Assembly: GCF_039535785.1 (NCBI RefSeq)
Contig: NZ_BAAAXV010000001.1
Span: forward strand, 3,038,001-3,102,000
DNA: 64,000 bases
Reading direction: 5' to 3'
DNA from: Nonomuraea helvata
Lineage (GTDB): Bacteria; Actinomycetota; Actinomycetes; Streptosporangiales; Streptosporangiaceae
Part shown: positions 59,290 to 64,000 of the stretch, piece by piece
How the letters are laid out: each line of letters opens with the position of its first letter
Numbering within the stretch: the stretch's first letter is position 1
Position numbers and translations under genes: made by a program
Notes under the pieces: generated by a model
Seen by the model: only the letters and a program-made list of their open reading frames with translations
Databases searched by the model: none
What the model was told of the DNA's origin: nothing

Positions 59290-60233
59290 TGCGGGAGTTC
59301 GACGAGCAGCCCAGCCAATATGAGCGCTACGATCAGCGCTACGCCGGCCTGCCGGTGGCCGAGGTGCCGTGGCAGGAGGACGGGGAGCCGCCCGCGGCCG
59401 GATCCGCGGCCTGGCGGCTCAACGCCAGCACCTTCGACGACGACCTTCCCGACCTCATCGCCGAGAGCTTCGACTGGTTCTTCGAGCACGTCGACACCGC
59501 GAAGGTCACGGCCATCGTGATCGGCGGGTGGGAGGACTCCTACGAAGACGACAGCAGTCACATCGTCCAGCGCCTGGCCGACGAGGCCGGCCGGCTGCCC
59601 GGGCTGCGCTCGCTCTTCCTGGGCGCGATGTCGCCGGAGGACTGCGAGATCTCCTGGATCCAGCAGTCGGACATCGCGCCGCTGCTGGAGGCGTACCCGA
59701 AGCTGGAGCGGCTGGAGGTGCGCGGCGGCTCCGGGCTGCGGCTCTCCCCCGTGCGGCACGAGTCGCTGAAGGTGCTGCGGTTCGAGACGGGAGGGCTGCC
59801 GGGAGAGGCGGTCCGCGGGGTCGGCGCGTGCGAGCTGCCCGCGCTGGAGCACCTCGACCTGTGGTTCGGGGTCGGCATGTACGGCGGTGACGCCACGGTC
59901 GGCGACGTCGCCGGGATCCTGGGCGGCGGGCGGTTGCCCCGGCTGCGCCATCTGGGCCTGCAGAACAGCGAGATCCAGGACGACCTCGCCGCCGCTGTGG
60001 CGGCCGCGCCCGTCGTTGCCAGGCTCGAGACGCTGAGCCTGGCGATGGGCGGCATCACCGACGCCGGGGTGGAGGCGCTGCTCAGCGGCCAGCCGCTCAC
60101 CCACCTGCGACGCCTGGACCTCTCCTATCACGGCATCAGCGCCGCGATGAGAGCCCGTCTCACCGCGGCACTGCCCGGCGTCGACATCGACCTGTCCAGC
60201 CCGGACGAGACGTATGTGGCCGTAAGTGAGTGA
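59289..60233 (+). CDS. STM4015-family protein, copy 2
   Basis: This 314-residue paralogue of the preceding protein shares the order of N-terminal domain and leucine-rich turns. The section ISWIQQSDI...LEAYPKLERLEVRGGSGLRL and PVRHESLKVLRFETGGLPGE is almost identical, also at DNA level, while the N-terminus and the last repeats differ (for example FGVGMYGGDATVGDVAG). The start is ATG 59289 or GTG 59286, overlapping the stop of copy 1. It overlaps the STM4014 gene by 8 nt. The pair looks like a tandem duplication homogenised in part by gene conversion. Confidence 0.85.
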   Translation: MREFDEQPSQYERYDQRYAGLPVAEVPWQEDGEPPAAGSAAWRLNASTFDDDLPDLIAESFDWFFEHVDTAKVTAIVIGGWEDSYEDDSSHIVQRLADEAGRLPGLRSLFLGAMSPEDCEISWIQQSDIAPLLEAYPKLERLEVRGGSGLRLSPVRHESLKVLRFETGGLPGEAVRGVGACELPALEHLDLWFGVGMYGGDATVGDVAGILGGGRLPRLRHLGLQNSEIQDDLAAAVAAAPVVARLETLSLAMGGITDAGVEALLSGQPLTHLRRLDLSYHGISAAMRARLTAALPGVDIDLSSPDETYVAVSE

Positions 60234-61275
60234 TGTGCGGTTCGCCGTGGTGGGAACACCTGGGGATCGGCGGGTGACGATGTTCCGCGACGCCGCGGTC
60301 GCCGCCGGGCTGGCCGAGCCGCACGTGATCTCGTGGCGGGACGTGCTGGCCGGGCGGGAGATCGGTGCGCCCGAGGGTGCGCTGCTGCGGGTGGACTCGC
60401 CGGGCGAGGACGGCGAGGCCGACGCGCTGCTGCGCGGGCCGGGCGATCCCGCGCGCGTCGGCGGCGGGGCGGCCTGGTACGCGGCGTTCAGGGCGGGGCT
60501 TTCGCGGGTGGCCGCCATCCCGGGGGCGCGGCTGCTCGGCGACGTCGAGGAGATCTCGGTGATGTTCGACAAGCGGCGCTGCCACGCCGTGCTGGCCGGG
60601 GCGGGGGTGCCGGTGCCGCCCGCGTTCGAGGCCACCTCGTACGACGGCCTGCGGGCGGAGATGGCGCGCCGGGGCTGGTCCCGGGTGTTCGTCAAGCCCG
60701 CGCACGGCTCGTCGGCGTCCGGCGTGATCGCCTTCCAGACGCACGGCGATCGGGTGCAGGCCGTCACGTCGGCGGCCTGGGTCGAGGGTGTGCTCTGCAA
60801 CTCGCTGCGGGTCCGTACGTACACGTCCTCCGGCGAGGTACGGCGGATCGTGGACTTCCTCGCCCATGACGGGCTCCACGTCGAGCAGTGGTTTCCCAAG
60901 GCGTCCACCGGGGGGAGGCCGTTCGACCTGCGGGTGGTGACGGTGGCCGGGGTTCCGACCCACGCGGTGCTGCGGGCCGGCCGCAGCCCGATGACGAACC
61001 TGCACCTCGGCGGGTCGCGGGGCGATCTGGACGCGGTGCGGTCACGGGCGGACCTGTGGGAGCGGGTGCTGGAGGCCTGCTCGCAGGCGGCGGCCTGCTT
61101 CCCCGGGAGCCTCAGTACGGGCGTGGACGTCATGGTCGGGGCGGATTGGCGGTCGGTGGCGGTGGCCGAGGTGAACGCGTTCGGGGATCTGCTGCCCGGG
61201 TTGGGGGACCTTGCGGGGAACGGGCGGGACACGTATGCCGAGCAGGTCCGGGCGGTCCTGGCGGGGGCGCGGTGA
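60226..61275 (+). CDS. STM4014-family protein, ATP-grasp-like
   Basis: The 349-residue protein has the ATP-grasp pattern: a pre-grasp region, ISVMFDKRRCHAVLAGAGVPVPP, the ATP-binding strand SRVFVKPAHGSSASGV (near residue 155), VRTYTSSGEVRRIVDFL, WFPKASTGGRPFDLRVVTVAG, and the magnesium-binding end VAVAEVNAFGDLLPG (near 315). Such ligases join a carboxylate to an amine or thiol with ATP. GTG 60226 overlaps the preceding gene, and its stop overlaps the next (GTGA). The substrate is unknown. Confidence 0.87.
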   Translation: MSDVRFAVVGTPGDRRVTMFRDAAVAAGLAEPHVISWRDVLAGREIGAPEGALLRVDSPGEDGEADALLRGPGDPARVGGGAAWYAAFRAGLSRVAAIPGARLLGDVEEISVMFDKRRCHAVLAGAGVPVPPAFEATSYDGLRAEMARRGWSRVFVKPAHGSSASGVIAFQTHGDRVQAVTSAAWVEGVLCNSLRVRTYTSSGEVRRIVDFLAHDGLHVEQWFPKASTGGRPFDLRVVTVAGVPTHAVLRAGRSPMTNLHLGGSRGDLDAVRSRADLWERVLEACSQAAACFPGSLSTGVDVMVGADWRSVAVAEVNAFGDLLPGLGDLAGNGRDTYAEQVRAVLAGAR

Positions 61276-62078
61276 GCACGTTCGACATGAACGAGATCGT
61301 GGGCAGCCACGACATCCTCCTCGTCACGCTCGACACGCTCCGCTACGACGTCGCGGTCGCGCTCGAAGAGGCGGGGTCGCTGCCGAACCTCCTGCCGCCC
61401 GGCGTGTCCTGGGAGCGGCGGCACAGCCCGGGCAGCTTCACGTACGCCGCCCATGCCGCCATGTTCGCCGGCTTCCTGCCCACTCCCGTGGCCCCCGGGC
61501 CGCATGCCCGGCTGTTCGCGGCCACGTTCCCCGGCAGTGAGACCACGGCGGAGCACACCTGGGTGTTCGACGCGCCCGACCTGCCCACCGGGCTCGCGCG
61601 CGCCGGCTACCACACGGTGTGCGTCGGTGGCGTGGGGTTCTTCAACAAGCTGACCCCGCTCGGGTCCGTGCTGCCGGGCCTGTTCGCCGAGAGCCACTGG
61701 GAGCCGGAGTTCGGCGTGACCAGCCCGTCGTCGCTGGAGCGTCAGATCGACCGCGCCGAAGAGGTGCTGCGCGACCGGCGCCAACCGGTCTTCCTGTTCG
61801 TCAACGTGTCGGCCCTGCACCAGCCGAACCATTTCTTCCTGCCGGGAGCCGCCGGCGACTCACTGGAGAGTCACGCGGCGGCGCTGCGGTACGTCGACCG
61901 GCACATCGGCCGCCTCTACTCACTGATGCGCCGCCGCCGGCCCTGCCTGGTGATCGTCTGCTCCGACCACGGCACGGCGTACGGCGAGGGCGGCCACGTC
62001 GGCCACCGGATCGGCCACGAGGTGGTCTGGACGGTTCCGTACACCGAGTTCGTTCTGGAGAGTCATGCGGCCCTATGA
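61272..62078 (+). CDS. STM4013-family hydrolase, alkaline-phosphatase superfamily
   Basis: The 268-residue protein has metal sites of the alkaline phosphatase/sulfatase superfamily: ILLVTLDTLRYDVAV near the N-terminus, a putative nucleophile region SPGSFTYAAHAAMFAGFLP, and IVCSDHGTAYGEGGHVGHRIGH with the metal-binding aspartate and histidines. It has no signal peptide, so it acts in the cytoplasm. It overlaps STM4014 by 4 nt and STM4012 by 14 nt. It may hydrolyse a phosphate, phosphonate or sulfate ester, or transfer phosphate. Confidence 0.87.
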   Translation: MSTFDMNEIVGSHDILLVTLDTLRYDVAVALEEAGSLPNLLPPGVSWERRHSPGSFTYAAHAAMFAGFLPTPVAPGPHARLFAATFPGSETTAEHTWVFDAPDLPTGLARAGYHTVCVGGVGFFNKLTPLGSVLPGLFAESHWEPEFGVTSPSSLERQIDRAEEVLRDRRQPVFLFVNVSALHQPNHFFLPGAAGDSLESHAAALRYVDRHIGRLYSLMRRRRPCLVIVCSDHGTAYGEGGHVGHRIGHEVVWTVPYTEFVLESHAAL

Positions 62079-63360
62079 GGGTTACGTCTACGCCTATCCG
62101 CACAAGACCGCCTATCGGCCGCTCGATCCGCGACCGCGGCTGAAGGAGGTCTGGGCCGGAGAACGGCCGGGAGCGCTGTACGTGCACATCCCGTTCTGCG
62201 AGATGCGCTGCGGCTTCTGCAACCTCTTCACCCGCACCGGCGCCCCGGAGGAGCTGGTCACGGCCTACCTGGACGCCCTGGAGCGGCAGGCACTCCAGGT
62301 GCGGGACGCGCTGGAGGAGACCGGGTTCGCCACGGCCGGGTTCGCCACGGCCGGGTTCGCCACGGCCGCGTTCGGTGGCGGGACGCCGACGTACCTCGAC
62401 GCACGCGAGCTGACCCGGCTGTTCGACCTGACGGAGCGGACGATGGGGGTGGATCTCGCCCGGATCCCGCTGTCGGTGGAGACCTCCCCCGCCACCGCCA
62501 CGCCCGACCGCCTGTCCGTCCTGGCCGAGCGTGGCGCGTCCCGGGTCTCGATCGGCGTGCAGAGCTTCGTCGACGCCGAGGCCCGCTCCGCCGTACGCCC
62601 GCAGAAGCGCGCGGAGGTGGACGCGGCACTCGACGCGATCAGGGCCTCGGGGGTGCCGGTGCTCAACATCGACCTGATCTACGGCATTGACGGGCAGACG
62701 CCGCAGTCGTGGCTGTACTCGCTGGACACCGCGCTCGGGTGGCGGCCTGAGGAGCTGTACCTGTACCCGCTCTACGTCCGGCCGCTGACGGGCCTCGGCA
62801 AACAGGGGCGGGCGTGGGACGACCAGCGGCTCGAGCTGTACTGGGTGGGGCGCGAGCGCCTGCTGGCCGCCGGGTACGAGCAGGTTTCGATGCGGATGTT
62901 CCGGCTGCCGGGCACGGGTTCGTCCACGGAGTACTGCTGCCAGACCGACGGGATGGTCGGGCTGGGGTGCGGGGCGCGGTCGTACACGAGCGAGCTGCAC
63001 TACTCGTTCGAGTACGCCGTCGGAGCCCGGCACGTGCGCTCGATCATCGACGACTACGTGCGGCGGGACGAGTTCGACGTGGCCAACGTGGGCTTCCCGC
63101 TGTCGCTCGAGGAGCGCAAGCGGCGGCACCTCATCCAGTCGCTGCTCCAGGGGGAAGGGCTCTCGCGGCGGCTCTACGCGGACCTGTTCGGCACCGACGT
63201 GTTGGCCGACTTCGCCCTGGACGAGTTCGGTGACTGGCTGCTGGCGGACCCGGCGACGATCCGGCTCACGGCGGAGGGGCTGGCCTATTCCGACGCGATC
63301 GGGCCCGCGCTGTTCTCACCGGAGGTCAAACGGCTCATGGAGGAGTACGCGGCATGCTGA
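62065..63360 (+). CDS. STM4012-family radical SAM protein (HemN/HemW-like)
   Basis: This 431-residue radical SAM enzyme has the CxxxCxxC cluster C45, C49, C52 in HIPFCEMRCGFCN and downstream FGGGTPTYLD, VETSPATATPDRL, VSIGVQSFVDAEARSAVRPQ and LNIDLIYGIDGQT, the layout of HemN/HemW-type enzymes. The C-terminal HemN-like winged domain is retained (RHLIQSLLQGEGL). Residues 87-101 are three exact copies of GFATA from a 15-bp tandem repeat. It overlaps both neighbours. Despite the HemN-like core, its substrate is unknown. Confidence 0.9.
   Translation: MRPYEGYVYAYPHKTAYRPLDPRPRLKEVWAGERPGALYVHIPFCEMRCGFCNLFTRTGAPEELVTAYLDALERQALQVRDALEETGFATAGFATAGFATAAFGGGTPTYLDARELTRLFDLTERTMGVDLARIPLSVETSPATATPDRLSVLAERGASRVSIGVQSFVDAEARSAVRPQKRAEVDAALDAIRASGVPVLNIDLIYGIDGQTPQSWLYSLDTALGWRPEELYLYPLYVRPLTGLGKQGRAWDDQRLELYWVGRERLLAAGYEQVSMRMFRLPGTGSSTEYCCQTDGMVGLGCGARSYTSELHYSFEYAVGARHVRSIIDDYVRRDEFDVANVGFPLSLEERKRRHLIQSLLQGEGLSRRLYADLFGTDVLADFALDEFGDWLLADPATIRLTAEGLAYSDAIGPALFSPEVKRLMEEYAAC
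62323..62367 (+). repeat. In-frame 15-bp triple tandem repeat in the STM4012 gene
   Basis: GGGTTCGCCACGGCC occurs three times in perfect tandem (62323, 62338, 62353). It encodes GFATA x3, between the first helix of the radical SAM barrel and the GGGTP motif. Copy-number change would add or remove five residues without shifting the frame. Confidence 0.95.
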
Positions 63361-64000
63361 CCATCCTCTATCGCGGGCCCCTGGCGAGCTGCGACTACGA
63401 CTGCGCGTACTGCCCGTTCGCCAAGCGGCGCGACACCCCCGAGCAGCTGCGGGCGGACCGGGAGGCGCTGTCGCGGTTCGCGGGCTGGGTGGGCGAGCAG
63501 CCGTTCGAGGTGTCGATCCTGTTCACGCCGTGGGGTGAGGGCCTGGTCAGGTCGTGGTACCGCCAGGCCCTCGTGGAGCTCTCCTGGCTGCCCAACGTCA
63601 CCAAGGTCGCCATCCAGACGAACCTGAGCTGCCGCACCGACTGGCTCGCCGAAGCGTCGGACCGGGCCGCGCTGTGGGTGACGTACCACCCGACGCAGGT
63701 CGCCTACGACCGCTTCCTCGGCAAGATCCGCTCACTGCCGGTGCGCCACAGCGTCGGCATCGTCGGCGATCCCGCGCACCTGCCGGACGCGCGGCGGCTG
63801 AGGTCGGATCTGCCCGCGGAGACGTACCTATGGGTCAACGCCGAGGAGGGGCGCCTCTACACCGACGATGAGGCGGCCGAATGGTCGGCGATCGACCCGC
63901 TCTTCCACGTCAGCCGCCTCCCGCACCGGAGCGCCGGGGCGCCGTGCCGCACGGGCGACAGCGTGATCTCGGTGAACGGCGACGGCACGGTGCGCCGCTG
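63354..64000 (+). CDS. STM4011-family radical SAM protein, 3' end outside window
   Basis: This second radical SAM enzyme has the cluster motif C13, C17, C20 in ASCDYDCAYCPFAKRR at the very N-terminus, followed by FEVSILFTPWGEGLVRSWYRQAL and TKVAIQTNLSCRTDW. A later APCRTGDSVISVNGDGTVRRC would fit an auxiliary cluster region (SPASM-like), but the gene runs off the window after 215 codons. ATG 63354 overlaps the STM4012 stop by 7 nt. It is the last visible gene of the operon. Confidence 0.88.
   Translation, partial: MLTILYRGPLASCDYDCAYCPFAKRRDTPEQLRADREALSRFAGWVGEQPFEVSILFTPWGEGLVRSWYRQALVELSWLPNVTKVAIQTNLSCRTDWLAEASDRAALWVTYHPTQVAYDRFLGKIRSLPVRHSVGIVGDPAHLPDARRLRSDLPAETYLWVNAEEGRLYTDDEAAEWSAIDPLFHVSRLPHRSAGAPCRTGDSVISVNGDGTVRR

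Noticed and set aside
59268..61832. 854-codon open frame on the minus strand
   Set aside because: It is antisense to the STM401x operon, whose members have recognisable motifs, and its composition (Arg/Pro/His-rich) is the mirror of GC-rich codon use.

Overview
The window is about 64 kb of very GC-rich chromosomal DNA. It has dense short operons, many GTG starts, strong purine-rich ribosome sites, abundant TetR/MarR/SARP-type regulators, and an EfeUOB iron system behind an IdeR/DmdR-like box. This points to a filamentous actinomycete, most likely Streptosporangiaceae (Nonomuraea or a relative). The taxon is inferred from gene content and composition only. I saw no tRNA, rRNA, CRISPR array, intact transposase, or PKS/NRPS gene.

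Layout. 1-4.2 kb: DNA-repair trio (Ogt-type methyltransferase, a 2OG oxygenase, AlkB), then a MarR/hydrolase pair and a MazG-like pyrophosphohydrolase. 4.2-17.9 kb: compact regulator-plus-enzyme modules, often with a palindromic operator between the genes: TetR with a small membrane protein, a SARP/NB-ARC regulator divergent from a DHA2 exporter, an amidohydrolase and esterase, and TetR or MarR regulators paired with FAD monooxygenases. 18-28.2 kb: a signalling block with a DUF4118/GAF kinase, a kinase lacking its sensor half, a 1347-residue poly-HAMP hybrid kinase carrying a nearly exact 552-bp internal duplication, and a large LuxR-type ATPase regulator. No stand-alone response regulator is present.

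28.3-46.3 kb mixes core and accessory genes. There is a VapBC pair with its operator, an AbiEii-type nucleotidyltransferase with a short partner flanked by two direct copies of a hairpin-rich repeat (further partial copies at 41.5 and 45.1 kb), a LacI-controlled sugar ABC importer, efeUOB, a Phd-like/receiver-like protein, an lspA paralogue between 16-bp inverted repeats, a broken pentapeptide gene, and an orphan immunity-like pair. 46.4-58.2 kb: a cysteine-desulfurase-like PLP enzyme, an ECF sigma factor with a membrane partner, and more regulator/enzyme modules with unusually clear operators, including three palindromes phased at exactly 20 bp (57358-57412).

58.3-64.0 kb holds the most interesting system: a tightly overlapping operon of two STM4015-type leucine-rich proteins, an STM4014 ATP-grasp-like protein, an STM4013 phosphatase/sulfatase-fold hydrolase and two radical SAM enzymes (STM4012, STM4011). 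The families are named only after Salmonella locus tags, and I know of no assigned function. Two radical SAM enzymes, a ligase-like enzyme and a hydrolase in one translationally coupled unit look like a biosynthetic or modification pathway of unknown product.
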